From NCBI GenBank assembly GCA_028285545.1, contig JANQPA010000024.1, positions 55,124 through 119,123 of the forward strand: a DNA stretch of 64,000 bases. The letters are read 5' to 3'. A program made the translations under genes and the position numbers. Shown in pieces: positions 17,839-26,520 of the stretch. The stretch comes from Saprospiraceae bacterium. GTDB taxonomy: Bacteria > Bacteroidota > Bacteroidia > Chitinophagales > Saprospiraceae. The number at the start of each line of letters is the position of its first letter. The first letter of the stretch is position 1. The notes below the pieces were generated by a model. The model was not told the origin of the DNA. It was given only the letters and a program-made list of their open reading frames with translations, and did no database searches.

Positions 17839-19800
17839 ATGAAAACCTCTCATTTGTTCTTTTCTTTTTTAATATGTTTTTTAGTTAGTCAATTACCCAT
17901 TTCAGGCGTCCAGGCACAGATGATTGACGCGGCCATTGCTGATGGGAAAAGACATGAATGGACTTCCAAGAAAGTTTATTTTTTCCAGGATAATCAATAT
18001 AGAAGATACAATCGCAAAACCAAAAGAGTAGACGAAGGCTATCCAAAGAGCATTTACAGCAACTGGAATTTTAAAGGTAATGCCAGATTTGGAATCGATG
18101 CCTGCCTTAACTGGGGAAACGGTAAAGCTTATTTGTTCAGTGAAGGTCAATACATTCGTTATGATTTAGCATCCCGCACTACAGATAAAGGATATCCCTT
18201 AATTACTTCAAAAATTTGGAATTTCCCCGGTGGCTTTAACCATGACATCGATGCAGCAATAAACTGGGGCAATGGAAAGGCCTATTTCTTCAAAGGAGAC
18301 GAATACATTCGTTATGATATGTCAACTGGTAAGGTTGATAAAGGCTACCCGGTAAAGATTTCCAAGTACTGGAAAATACCAAATTATTTTACTTCCGACC
18401 TTGATGCCGCAATGAACTACGGTAATGGCAAGGCTTATTTTTTCAAAGGCAATAAATACATTCGCTATGATATCGCAACTGATAAAGTTGATGAAGGCTA
18501 TCCTAAATACATTGGACGAGGATGGAAAGGATTGGATGGTAAAGTAGAACCTTATAAACTGGAATTTACATTGGATAAGGTAATGGTCCATAATGATGGG
18601 GATAGTGGTGCTAATCAGGGAGATTTATTTTGGAAAATTAAATTTAACGACAAGACGATTTCTAAAAGAAAAGCCGACGAGACCGTTTCAATGGCATCAG
18701 GATACAGCTATGAGTTTAAAGATATTAAGAGAACTAGCGAATCAGGAAAATATGCTGTTTATGTGAAAAACAATAAGGCCAGTTTCCCGATATCTGCAAA
18801 CTTTGCAGATGCCGACGGTGGATTAAGAGGAGGAAACGATGATTTTGGGACTGCAAAAGGGGTTCACCTTTTAACCGAATTACTTATCAATCCGGGACAA
18901 AGAACTTTGCGTATTAAAAATGATGAGGGGGATGTAGAATTGTTTTATACCATCGTTGTCAAAAAATGGGATGGCAAAAGATACATTACTCCTTCTTATC
19001 CCAGGTGGAGTTTGAGTGAAGACGACCGTCCGAATGAGGATCTTCCATTCCTGATTGGATTGACTAATAGCGAAATCTCAAAATTTGAGCAGATATCCAA
19101 AGGAGAAAAAGGATTTGGTGAATTGAATATAGGTGCAAAAGTTCATCAAATAGCACAAAAACTTAGAGATTTACCCAATACTAATGATGATGAATTAGAG
19201 GCGGCAGCCATCCTTGGAGGCATAAGCATTGAAGCGACTATAGATTTTGCAGCAGCAGGACCAGTTGGTGCCGCAGTAGGAGTAGCTTTATTTGGTACGA
19301 TAAATGCTATTGCCCAGCCACTTATTTTTTCAGCAACGGATTATAACAACACAATTTTTGTGGCTAATTACTCAGACAAGCCGATTAAAATAAGCGATCA
19401 CTATTTATACAGTGGCAGATATACTTTTGGACCTAAAGATGGTATTATCCCCGGAAGATCAAAAGATAGAGTATATGTAGGAGTATTTGTTTTTGAAAAG
19501 AAATTCGGTTTATTCGGCACAGAAGGAGCGCTAGAATTTGGAGCCTATGATAATATGCCTAAAGTGCAAATAGGTTATTCCTTGCCTTACCGAGATAAAG
19601 TAGCCATTCAACATAAAAATAAATGTGCAGTTGCAGTTGGAAGCAGCAAATCTTTGGAGGACTTTTTTGATGAAAAAGTAGGTTATGATTCGTCTAAAGG
19701 TATCGGAAAAGCTTCACATAGTGCTAAGGGCTTGCAGGCTTATGCTAGAATAAACAGCACCACCAATGAATTTACTCAAACGTTTGTCACGATAAAATAG
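17839..19800 (+). CDS. Secreted hemopexin-repeat protein with actinoporin-like C-terminus
   Basis: A 653-residue exported protein. The signal peptide is cleaved near VQAQ (residue 29). Four hemopexin blades follow at about 30-225; each has the pattern IDAAINWGNGKAYFFKGDEY, then IRYD, then KGYP, then W. A beta-rich middle domain lies at 235-385. At about 450-495 a hydrophobic amphipathic region (AAAILGGISIEATIDFAAAG) precedes a beta-sandwich (500-653) with FVANYSDKPIKIS, HYLYSGRYTF and QIGYSLPYRD. The order of a GG.S.E helix, a variable NxS strand, Y..SG, P...G and a late SxPYD-like strand resembles sea-anemone actinoporins. The aromatic membrane-docking cluster of true actinoporins is not seen. 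It could be a surface-binding or pore-forming protein. Hemopexin part: high confidence. Actinoporin relation: moderate. Confidence 0.85.
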   Translation: MKTSHLFFSFLICFLVSQLPISGVQAQMIDAAIADGKRHEWTSKKVYFFQDNQYRRYNRKTKRVDEGYPKSIYSNWNFKGNARFGIDACLNWGNGKAYLFSEGQYIRYDLASRTTDKGYPLITSKIWNFPGGFNHDIDAAINWGNGKAYFFKGDEYIRYDMSTGKVDKGYPVKISKYWKIPNYFTSDLDAAMNYGNGKAYFFKGNKYIRYDIATDKVDEGYPKYIGRGWKGLDGKVEPYKLEFTLDKVMVHNDGDSGANQGDLFWKIKFNDKTISKRKADETVSMASGYSYEFKDIKRTSESGKYAVYVKNNKASFPISANFADADGGLRGGNDDFGTAKGVHLLTELLINPGQRTLRIKNDEGDVELFYTIVVKKWDGKRYITPSYPRWSLSEDDRPNEDLPFLIGLTNSEISKFEQISKGEKGFGELNIGAKVHQIAQKLRDLPNTNDDELEAAAILGGISIEATIDFAAAGPVGAAVGVALFGTINAIAQPLIFSATDYNNTIFVANYSDKPIKISDHYLYSGRYTFGPKDGIIPGRSKDRVYVGVFVFEKKFGLFGTEGALEFGAYDNMPKVQIGYSLPYRDKVAIQHKNKCAVAVGSSKSLEDFFDEKVGYDSSKGIGKASHSAKGLQAYARINSTTNEFTQTFVTIK

Positions 19801-19828
19801 AAAAAGGTTTTATTAAGTGTTAATTCGA

Positions 19829-19864
19829 GATGCTGGTCCCCTAAGTAGGAGGATCAGCATTTTT
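19829..19864 (+). terminator. Rho-independent terminator
   Basis: A stem of about 10 bp (ATGCTGGTCC against GGATCAGCAT, one G-T pair) followed by TTTT, 29 bp after the stop of the hemopexin gene. Confidence 0.8.
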
Positions 19865-19965
19865 GCAACATAGTTATACCTAATTACAACATAGCTACTA
19901 CCGCTGGGGTATGGATTTCAATGATCTTGCTGGTGTAATCATTATTAACCAAAAAGCTATAGATC

Positions 19966-20358
19966 ATGAAATTCTATTATCGAAAAGAAAACCCTTATTT
20001 AGATTTTATCATTGCTAATTTTTTTTCTGTTTGCCTCCTTGTTTTAGTATGTTCCTGTAATACAACTTCTATTGGAGAAATAGGAAATTCTGGAAACATT
20101 TCGGTGAGTAATTCAGAGTCTACCGCCAGCCTCCTCCCTTTATTAAAAAATAACAGACCTTCCTCAAATGTATCTAAGAATATGGCTTTTCAAGCAGCAG
20201 TAGAGGGCAACAAATTCCAATTTAACAGACAGCAAGCCCCAAATGCTATCCACAGGCTTATTAAAATTAACCGCAGTAGGTATTTAACTACTCATACTGT
20301 TAAGCCAGGAAAGGACAGGGATCTTGTTGGTTTTGATGAAAGGAGCTTAGTATATTAA
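19966..20358 (+). CDS. Small putative lipoprotein
   Basis: A 130-residue protein I do not recognise. A hydrophobic segment at about 13-30 ends in VLVCSC, a plausible lipobox (cleavage before C29 or C31), after a charged N-terminal RKENPYLD. The mature part is low in complexity and Ser/Asn rich at first (EIGNSGNISVSNSESTASLL), then basic (KINRSRYLTTHTVKPGKDRD). No domain is visible. The gene stands alone between the hemopexin protein and a beta-barrel protein. Translation is plausible given the signal sequence, but its function is unknown. Confidence 0.55.
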   Translation: MKFYYRKENPYLDFIIANFFSVCLLVLVCSCNTTSIGEIGNSGNISVSNSESTASLLPLLKNNRPSSNVSKNMAFQAAVEGNKFQFNRQQAPNAIHRLIKINRSRYLTTHTVKPGKDRDLVGFDERSLVY

Positions 20359-20553
20359 AAAAAACACCTTTTGATAGATCCGTATCAAGATCTTTTCTTG
20401 CTTATCAGTGTTTTAATGATTGAGGTATTCCAGCTTTTTCGCTCGTATTGTTCAAGTCTTGACTGCCAAAATGAAAGTTAATTTTTGACCATAGTTATCG
20501 GAATAACAACTTTTTAATATAGTGAACAATTCTTTAGAGTAAACCTCAATATT

Positions 20554-21618
20554 ATGAAAAGGATCTTAATACTGTTTTTCTTTTTTATTTCTTGCTTACT
20601 GGTAGGTCAAGCCCAAATTCAAAAGGGAAGTATTTTATTAGATGGTCAGTTTAATCTTGGTACTACTGTTGGTGAAGGCCAAAACACCTTAAATGTAGGC
20701 TTATTTCCTTCGGCTGGTTTTTTTCTATCAGACCGCTTTGTTTTGGGTACTGGAATTGGCGTCGGATATGCCAATAATTTTGAATTTGATGGTGGACTTT
20801 TGGTCTTTTCCCCTTTTGCAAGATTTTATCTGGATAATAAACCAGACAATCCCTGGAAATTATTTGCAGAGCTTGGTACAGAATTAACTTTTGTTTTTGG
20901 TGGTGACGCCGATCCTCTCTTTGGCTTAAATACAGGATTGGGCGTTAATTACTTTCTGAATGATCAGACTGCTTTGGAAATCAGTTTATTGTATGTGGAT
21001 GAGGATTTAGGATTTGCTGGAAGCAGTAATCTTTTAAGTCTAGGATTTGGTCTTCGTTTATTCCTTCATCAGGGAGGGGAAGAAGATACTGGTCCATTGT
21101 CCATCTCAAAGGCTAATAAAGTCTTTATTGGTGGAAGTTTTGCTTCTGTCTCAACACGATTTCGAGTAGTCGATAATGTCGATCTTCAGATTAATCCTAG
21201 GGCTGGATGGTTTCTTTCTGAACATTGGGCAGTCGGTTCCAGCCTTTTGTTTAATTACGCCTCTACCAGCTTTTTTAATGGCTTAGGTATAGGGGTCTCC
21301 CCATTTGTGCGTTTTTATCCGCAAAAATCAAATGGAGCTTTCCAGTGGTTTTTAACAGCAGAGGCTGGCTTGCGTTATGTAAGCAATGACTTTGATGAAT
21401 CAATTCCCCAAGGACCGATTAACTTGAACAACAACAGATGGTTGACAAATTTCCGTGGTGGTGTAGGGCTCAACTGGTTTTTGTCTGACCAGGTTGCTTT
21501 GGAAGGTGTTCTTAGTTACGATTATTTCGAAACGGCAACTCTTCCTATGATAGAGAGATCAATTGGCTTTGATTTAGGTTTCCAGTTTTTCTTAAATCGG
21601 AATAAAAAAGATAATTAG
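20554..21618 (+). CDS. Outer-membrane beta-barrel protein with internal duplication
   Basis: A 354-residue envelope protein with a signal peptide ending GQAQ (residue 21). The mature part consists of two copies of one barrel-like unit of about 165 residues. Equivalent segments are PSAGFFLSDRFVLGTGIGVG and PRAGWFLSEHWAVGSSLLFN, then FSPFARFYLDN and VSPFVRFYPQK, then GLGVNYFLNDQTALEISLLY and GVGLNWFLSDQVALEGVLSY. Each copy has the outer-membrane porin/OmpW-like pattern of alternating strands, and the protein ends in a barrel-type strand (GFDLGFQFFLNR). The two halves could make one 16-strand barrel or two 8-strand barrels. It is followed by a perfect 44-base palindrome. Function unknown. Confidence 0.82.
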   Translation: MKRILILFFFFISCLLVGQAQIQKGSILLDGQFNLGTTVGEGQNTLNVGLFPSAGFFLSDRFVLGTGIGVGYANNFEFDGGLLVFSPFARFYLDNKPDNPWKLFAELGTELTFVFGGDADPLFGLNTGLGVNYFLNDQTALEISLLYVDEDLGFAGSSNLLSLGFGLRLFLHQGGEEDTGPLSISKANKVFIGGSFASVSTRFRVVDNVDLQINPRAGWFLSEHWAVGSSLLFNYASTSFFNGLGIGVSPFVRFYPQKSNGAFQWFLTAEAGLRYVSNDFDESIPQGPINLNNNRWLTNFRGGVGLNWFLSDQVALEGVLSYDYFETATLPMIERSIGFDLGFQFFLNRNKKDN

Positions 21619-21627
21619 TAGTTAGTG

Positions 21628-21671
21628 ATACAGTCCTATCCGTTGCCGGCCGGCAACGGATAGGACTGTAT
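21628..21671. terminator. Perfect loop-less 22-bp palindrome
   Basis: 44 bases form an exact palindrome with no spacer, centred on CCGG/CCGG (21649/21650). It lies 9 bp after the barrel gene stop and is followed by TATTATTT. As RNA it would form a very stable hairpin, so a terminator is the simplest reading. A similar 53-base element is found at 42848-42900. Confidence 0.75.
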
Positions 21672-21871
21672 TATTTCTGCCAGTGGAACTTACTCCATAA
21701 TATTTCACCACTTATTCATCCTAAACTTAAGTTCGATTTATTTTGCTTAGGGTTTTGTAACTTAATTGCCGAAAGTCAATTAAAGGGGGCAGCTTATATA
21801 TTGAATGCCTGGTTTCCTTTTTCACACAGACTTTAAATTTTTGATTTGTCTGATTTAAATAGTGTCATAAA

Positions 21872-23119
21872 ATGAGACTTCTTACCTTAATTTTTATACT
21901 TAATATTTGCACTTTTTCTTATGGACAGTCCATCATTTTACAAAATGTAAATATCATAGATCTCATCAATGATAAAATCATTCCTAATCAATCTTTGGAA
22001 ATTAGAGGAAGTAGGATTTATAAAATTCATAAGGGCAGCTTCAAAGGCACAAGAGACGACCAAGTCATCAACTTAAAGTCGAAATTTATCATTCCTGGGC
22101 TCATAGATAGCCATACCCATATTGAACACAGTGCTTATTGGGACAATAGTTCTCCTTATAATCCTCCTCGGAAGAACATGGTTGCCTTGTTAAAACATGC
22201 TTTATTTGGAGGGATTACCACCATTAGAGAAATGGCCTGTGATGCTCGGGTAATGGGAGAGCTAAGCAGAGCTGCAAAAATCGGAACCATTGAATCTCCG
22301 GATATATTTTATCCTTCTCTTTTTGCCGACCCACGTTTCTTTGCAGATCCTCGTGCTGATGCAATTGCGCTCGGTGAAACGCCAGGGGAGGTATCCTGGG
22401 TAAGGAGTATTGATGAGAATACGAATTATGCTCAAATCGTAGCTGCTGCAAAAGGAAATGGGAGCACTGCTTTAAAATTATATGCCTTACTAAATCCTAC
22501 CCAAATAAAAAGTATTGTAGCGGAAGCTCACAAACAAGATTTAAAGGTTTGGGCTCACGCCTACACCCAATTTGCAAAACCTTCAGAAATAATAGAAAGC
22601 GGAGTCAATAGCATTTCGCATGCCCCTTTGCTCATGTATGAATATGGTACAGGAAACAGACTCTCTACTTACCCAGATGACGATAAAATACTGCAAAATA
22701 TTTTCGAAAAGATGCGTCAGAATAAGGTGAGTTTTGATCCAACCCTTTTTATTTATGATATGCTCAAAGGAGATGATCGTTCAAAAATAGCTGCTGCAAT
22801 AACACAAAAGGCTCATGAAGCAGGGGTTCAGATAATTGCAGGAACAGATTCGATCAGTGCTTATCAGGATTTTGACCTACCTCATCTTCACTCAGAAATA
22901 GAATATTATGTGACTTACTGTAATTTTTCAAATATTGAAGCACTAAAAACGGCAACAATAAACGCAGCTATTTCCTTGGGATTAGAAGCAGAAATTGGAT
23001 CTATAGAAGAAAATAAAACAGCTAATCTTATTGTCCTTGATAAAAATCCACTTGATAATATTAAAAATACCAGAGCCATACATTTTGTGATGAAAAATGG
23101 AAACATTTATAAGAAATAA
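21872..23119 (+). CDS. Secreted amidohydrolase (imidazolonepropionase-like)
   Basis: A 415-residue metal-dependent hydrolase with a signal peptide ending SYGQ (residue 19). Metal ligands of the amidohydrolase TIM barrel are visible: GLIDSHTHIEH (H81, H83), KVWAHAYTQF and NSISHAPLL (two later histidines), and IIAGTDS (the final Asp). A small beta-sandwich subdomain is built from both ends, with the typical ending ANLIVLDKNPLDNI. Relatives are imidazolonepropionase-like or prolidase-like secreted amidohydrolases; the substrate is not clear. The position usually held by a carboxylated lysine may be K in TALKLYALL. Export suggests it cleaves an external substrate. A small lipoprotein follows after 58 bp. 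Confidence 0.88.
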   Translation: MRLLTLIFILNICTFSYGQSIILQNVNIIDLINDKIIPNQSLEIRGSRIYKIHKGSFKGTRDDQVINLKSKFIIPGLIDSHTHIEHSAYWDNSSPYNPPRKNMVALLKHALFGGITTIREMACDARVMGELSRAAKIGTIESPDIFYPSLFADPRFFADPRADAIALGETPGEVSWVRSIDENTNYAQIVAAAKGNGSTALKLYALLNPTQIKSIVAEAHKQDLKVWAHAYTQFAKPSEIIESGVNSISHAPLLMYEYGTGNRLSTYPDDDKILQNIFEKMRQNKVSFDPTLFIYDMLKGDDRSKIAAAITQKAHEAGVQIIAGTDSISAYQDFDLPHLHSEIEYYVTYCNFSNIEALKTATINAAISLGLEAEIGSIEENKTANLIVLDKNPLDNIKNTRAIHFVMKNGNIYKK

Positions 23120-23177
23120 TAAGCCTAGCAGAAACATTCATTAATAATAGAAGGAAATCATTCAAAATAAGATCACC

Positions 23178-23438
23178 ATGAAGACTGTTATGAATACCTT
23201 TTTATCAATTGTATTGCTATCTTCTGTTTTGCTAAGTTGTCAGCAAAATAAATTTTCACCCGAGGTAGCGTCCTATTTAAATGCCGCTCTGGACTCTATA
23301 GAAATGAATGCCCTGAATAGCTCCAATCTAGATTGGGAACAACTCCGACAGGAAGTATTCAAAAAAGCAGAAGGTGCAATAGAAACCACTCAAGCCGCCA
23401 TAGAATGGATTACTGAACAAGCGGACTGTAATAATTGA
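23178..23438 (+). CDS. Small putative lipoprotein
   Basis: An 86-residue protein with a lipoprotein signal (IVLLSSVLLSCQQ, lipobox cysteine about residue 21). The mature part is a charged helix pair (YLNAALDSIEMNALNSSNLD, then WEQLRQEVFKKAEGAIETTQ) ending TEQADCNN. It lies six bases before the membrane AraC regulator and 58 bp after the amidohydrolase, so it could be co-transcribed with both. I recognise no family; a helical envelope protein acting as a regulator ligand is only a guess. Confidence 0.6.
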   Translation: MKTVMNTFLSIVLLSSVLLSCQQNKFSPEVASYLNAALDSIEMNALNSSNLDWEQLRQEVFKKAEGAIETTQAAIEWITEQADCNN

Positions 23439-23444
23439 TTAAAT

Positions 23445-24584
23445 ATGCAATTAACTCCATTCCAGAACGACCTGTTTTTAATACTCTTTTCTGCTGCGGT
23501 AATCCACAGTATATACCTGGCTTTTTTATTGTTTTTTAAATCTAGAAAAGAACGTGGAGTCAAATTGCTGGGAATAGTGATGATATGCCTGTCCTTGCTA
23601 ATATTTAATTACTTATTGTATATAGCAGATTGGATGCGAATCTTCCCACATATGTTAGGTGTTTTTGCCCCTTTTGTTTTATTGATAGGTCCTGCTTATT
23701 ATTTTTTTGTAGTTCGGTCCGTCAAACTGGATCACCAATTTCAATTGCTGGATATTTTACATTTGATTCCATTCTTTTATGTCTTGATAGAATGGATGCC
23801 TTATTACTGGTGGTCTTTGGAGGGTAAACTGAAAATTATCCAAGCCGCTTATTCAGATACTCGACCTGCTTTTTATGCGCTTTTGTTGAGTAATCGGCAT
23901 CTTTTTTTAATCCTTGGATACCTGATAGCTTCATTTTTTTTTCTAAGTAAACAGGAGTCTGAACAGCTAGATAAAAGAAAGCGCTGGTTGCTCAAGTTTA
24001 CTCGGTTTTTTGCTGTCTTTTTGATAATAGATATTGGGCTCAATATTCTCTTTTGGTGGTTTAACTGGCCAGGTAGTGTCCTTGAATTAAGCCTTGTGTT
24101 GGTTCTGGTTTTTGCTATTCATTTGGCGAGTTATATGGTTTTAGGAAAGGAAAAGGTTCTTCCGGATATTTTGCATTCTAAAGATTCTTCCAAGTATGCC
24201 AATTCCCCACTCAATGCGGTGAATATCGAATATTATAAAAAACAAATCATCAAGCACCTGGAAAGTGATAAACCTTGGTTGAATCCGGATTTTTCTGTAA
24301 AAGAACTAGCCGGTGCTCTCAATATTCCGCGCCATTATATTTCACAGATCTTAACGGAGGGTTTGCAAACCAACTTCTATGATCTCATTTCGCAATATCG
24401 AATTGCTGAAGTGCAACATCGTCTTTTGGCTGGCAAAGCTCAGCAATACTCTATTTTAGGTGTAGCAACAGAATGTGGTTTTGGGAGCAAGAGTAGTTTT
24501 AATCGAGCCTTTAAAAAAAACATCGGCCAGACTCCATCCCAATGGCTAAAAATGGCTCAACACCAACAATTAAAAGATGAATAG
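23445..24584 (+). CDS. Membrane-bound AraC-type regulator
   Basis: A 379-residue protein with an N-terminal membrane sensor of about seven helices (residues 8-30, 38-58, 65-88, 96-115, 140-165, 180-205 and 212-232), then a cytoplasmic AraC-type double HTH at about 275-375. The DNA-binding part reads FSVKELAGALNIPRHYISQI, then FYDLISQYRIAEVQHRLLAG, then YSILGVATECGFGSKSSFNR followed by KKNIGQTPSQWL. This architecture is common in Bacteroidota and links an envelope signal directly to transcription. The small lipoprotein gene lies directly upstream and the amidohydrolase before that. Confidence 0.9.
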   Translation: MQLTPFQNDLFLILFSAAVIHSIYLAFLLFFKSRKERGVKLLGIVMICLSLLIFNYLLYIADWMRIFPHMLGVFAPFVLLIGPAYYFFVVRSVKLDHQFQLLDILHLIPFFYVLIEWMPYYWWSLEGKLKIIQAAYSDTRPAFYALLLSNRHLFLILGYLIASFFFLSKQESEQLDKRKRWLLKFTRFFAVFLIIDIGLNILFWWFNWPGSVLELSLVLVLVFAIHLASYMVLGKEKVLPDILHSKDSSKYANSPLNAVNIEYYKKQIIKHLESDKPWLNPDFSVKELAGALNIPRHYISQILTEGLQTNFYDLISQYRIAEVQHRLLAGKAQQYSILGVATECGFGSKSSFNRAFKKNIGQTPSQWLKMAQHQQLKDE

Positions 24585-24610
24585 GTATCATCCTGTTGAG
24601 TGGTACCTAT
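24581..24610 (+). terminator. Possible hairpin terminator overlapping a stop codon
   Basis: A 10-bp stem (ATAGGTATCA with TGGTACCTAT, one G-T pair, 10-base loop) includes the TAG stop of the AraC regulator. There is no long T run after it, so the termination role is uncertain. Confidence 0.45.
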
Positions 24611-24667
24611 AGATTTCTGTAATACGTGGATTCTTCAAGTATTGTACCTTTTTTCGTTTAAAAAATT

Positions 24668-25735
24668 ATGAAAAGAAATCACGTATTGTTATTAACATTC
24701 CTATTGACCTCTATCTGCACTATGGGATCTGCTCAAAGTTCAGAAATTCCAGAATGGTTAAAAAAAGACTGGGCTTTGCGCACACAAGGCAATGGCACCT
24801 GGATTGCCGATAATGCTAAATTCAAAAACAAACAAGAGCCTTATGATGCCTATGGATTACAATGGACCTATGGTCTTGGTAAAAATCATGTAAAAGGAAG
24901 AATGTTTAATATTGTAAATGGTCAATCAGTGGGCAGCACCTGGAATTTTTTGGAATACTGGGATCCCAAATCCAAAGAAGTAAAGGTCGTACAGATTGGA
25001 AGTGATGGTACGGTAGGCCATGGGAAAATATGGAGAGAAAAAGAAGGAAGGATGAAAGAACAACAATCTTTTTCTAGCCCGGCGGGAGTGTCTTTTGAAA
25101 CAGGTCATCTACTTTGGATAGAAGAAGGTGCACAGCATACCCAATCCTTCCTAATTACAAACGGAGAATGGAATAAAAGCAGATCATATGTTTGGAAAAA
25201 ACAAAAAACGGAAAAGGAAGTACCTGAAATGTACAAAGACATTGCCTTCCTGATCGGCAAATGGCATATCGACCTGGGAGAATCGAGATCTGCTCAAATG
25301 ACATTTGAGTGGGCAGAAAACCGGCGGATGATTAAATATTCCAACTCTTTCAGCCCTAAAAAAGGCACCCCATATATAACTGAAAGTGAGGGGATAATTA
25401 CCTTTCATGGGGTAAAAGATAAAATTGTTTTTATGAATACCTATATGGGTGAAGACGACTACCTGATTTCCGAAGGTGTTTATGAAGTTGATCAACAAGG
25501 GGTTATACACAGAAAATTTACTTGTTATTATCAAGAAGGGGAGGGGCTACCCTGGAGTGATGGGGCTTTAGCTCCAAAGGGAGGCCAAAGTATCGAATTC
25601 AAACAAATTTGGACTCCCATTAATAAAAACACTTTCAAAGGAGATTTTTTCTGGAAAAAAGAGGGTAAATGGGTGCATCCCATTAAAGAGTATGATGCAG
25701 AAGGGTTTTCAGAAACCTGGAGGAGAGTGGAATAA
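24668..25735 (+). CDS. Exported lipocalin-like (DUF1579-type) two-domain protein
   Basis: A 355-residue protein with a signal peptide ending GSAQ (residue 25). Two similar beta-rich halves follow: residues 30-170 (GTWIADNAKFKNKQEPYDAY, WNFLEYWDPKSKEVKVVQIG, then DGTVGHGKIW) and residues 185-355 (IGKWHIDLGESRSAQMTFEW, ISEGVYEVDQQGVIHRKFTC). Each half has the pattern of DUF1579/lipocalin-like barrels: a leading G.W, a central E-[YG] strand and a closing W. It may bind a small hydrophobic ligand in the envelope; no catalytic residues are apparent. It is a single gene with no obvious partner. Confidence 0.7.
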   Translation: MKRNHVLLLTFLLTSICTMGSAQSSEIPEWLKKDWALRTQGNGTWIADNAKFKNKQEPYDAYGLQWTYGLGKNHVKGRMFNIVNGQSVGSTWNFLEYWDPKSKEVKVVQIGSDGTVGHGKIWREKEGRMKEQQSFSSPAGVSFETGHLLWIEEGAQHTQSFLITNGEWNKSRSYVWKKQKTEKEVPEMYKDIAFLIGKWHIDLGESRSAQMTFEWAENRRMIKYSNSFSPKKGTPYITESEGIITFHGVKDKIVFMNTYMGEDDYLISEGVYEVDQQGVIHRKFTCYYQEGEGLPWSDGALAPKGGQSIEFKQIWTPINKNTFKGDFFWKKEGKWVHPIKEYDAEGFSETWRRVE

Positions 25736-25936
25736 GTTCCTTGGTTCCTTGTTTTGAGTTGTTGAAATAAAGGGATTTCGCTGGTTTTACAGATATATAT
25801 TTGCGAAATTAGCGGAATCTGCGTGCCAAATAAAGCCCAAATTAGCAACTATACTTTTAATAAGGCATTCCCTAAAGGAACCCCGGAACCCCAGAACATT
25901 AATTAGTATATTTGAAATTTTTTTAATCCATTACCT
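25736..25936. repeat. Intergenic repeats and weak promoter
   Basis: The gap begins with GTTCCTTGGTTCCTTG, the same short word that makes the tandem array at 63908-64000. A copy of the dispersed GCGAAATTAGCGGAATCTGC motif, extending to GTGCC, lies at 25801-25827. A GGAACCCC run lies at 25878-25898. TATATTTG at 25907-25914 fits a Bacteroidota -7 element for the DUF1801 gene, but I see no clear -33 element. Confidence 0.5.
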
Positions 25937-26392
25937 ATGAGAATTGAAGCAAAAAATCCTGAAGACTATATTTCCAAGCTTCCAGAGGAAAGGAAGGAAG
26001 TCATTGAAAAATTGAGAACAACCATAACCGAAAATCTTCCAGCAGATTTTACCGAAGCGATGAGCTATGGAATGATTGGATATGTAGTACCTCACTCTGT
26101 TTATCCTCCAGGCTATCACTGCGATCCCAAATTGCCTTTACCTTTTGTGAGTATTGCTTCACAAAAGAATTTTGTAGCTCTGTATCATATGGGAATTTAT
26201 GCCAACCCAGAATTGATGGAATGGTTTGTGTCAGAATATCCTAAACATTGCAAACGAAAACTAGACATGGGAAAAAGTTGTATCCGCTTTAAAAAGATGG
26301 ATGATATTCCTTATGAGCTAGTGGGGCAACTGATAAGTAAAATGACAGCGGAAGAATGGGTGGATATTTATGAAACTCATTTGAAAAGATAA
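25937..26392 (+). CDS. DUF1801 (YdhG-like) domain protein
   Basis: A 151-residue cytoplasmic protein. The pattern YISKLPEERKEVIEKLRTTI, then MSYGMIGYVV, then FVSIASQKNFVALYHMGIYA, then MGKSCIRFKKMDDIPYELVG is the YdhG/DUF1801 fold, a small alpha/beta domain related to frataxin-like proteins that is widespread in bacteria with an unproven role in metal or stress handling. A short insertion (PPGYHCDPKLPLP) lies in the middle. It may be transcribed from TATATTTG about 23 bp upstream. It stands before a small degraded coding fragment and the HD-like gene. Confidence 0.85.
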   Translation: MRIEAKNPEDYISKLPEERKEVIEKLRTTITENLPADFTEAMSYGMIGYVVPHSVYPPGYHCDPKLPLPFVSIASQKNFVALYHMGIYANPELMEWFVSEYPKHCKRKLDMGKSCIRFKKMDDIPYELVGQLISKMTAEEWVDIYETHLKR

Positions 26393-26430
26393 ATAGGTCA
26401 AGTCTCCCAAACCTTCAAATCAGCTGGTGA

Positions 26431-26520
26431 CAACCAAAAGAAGTACAAAAAGCTGCCAAAAAATGGCTGGGCAAGAAACCCTTCCGTTTAATGGCAATAT
26501 CAAAAGAAAGAAATGGATGA
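26431..26520 (+). pseudogene. Possible remnant of a C-terminal coding fragment
   Basis: An open stretch of 29 codons has coding-like content (EVQKAAKKWLGKKPFRLMAI, then SKER) and is preceded in frame by a stop at 26428. With a one-base frame shift upstream it could extend to LVTT. The pattern resembles the end of a peptidase-like helix/strand, perhaps M16 type, but there is no start codon. It overlaps the start of the next gene by eight bases. The evidence is thin; it may be chance. Confidence 0.25.
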
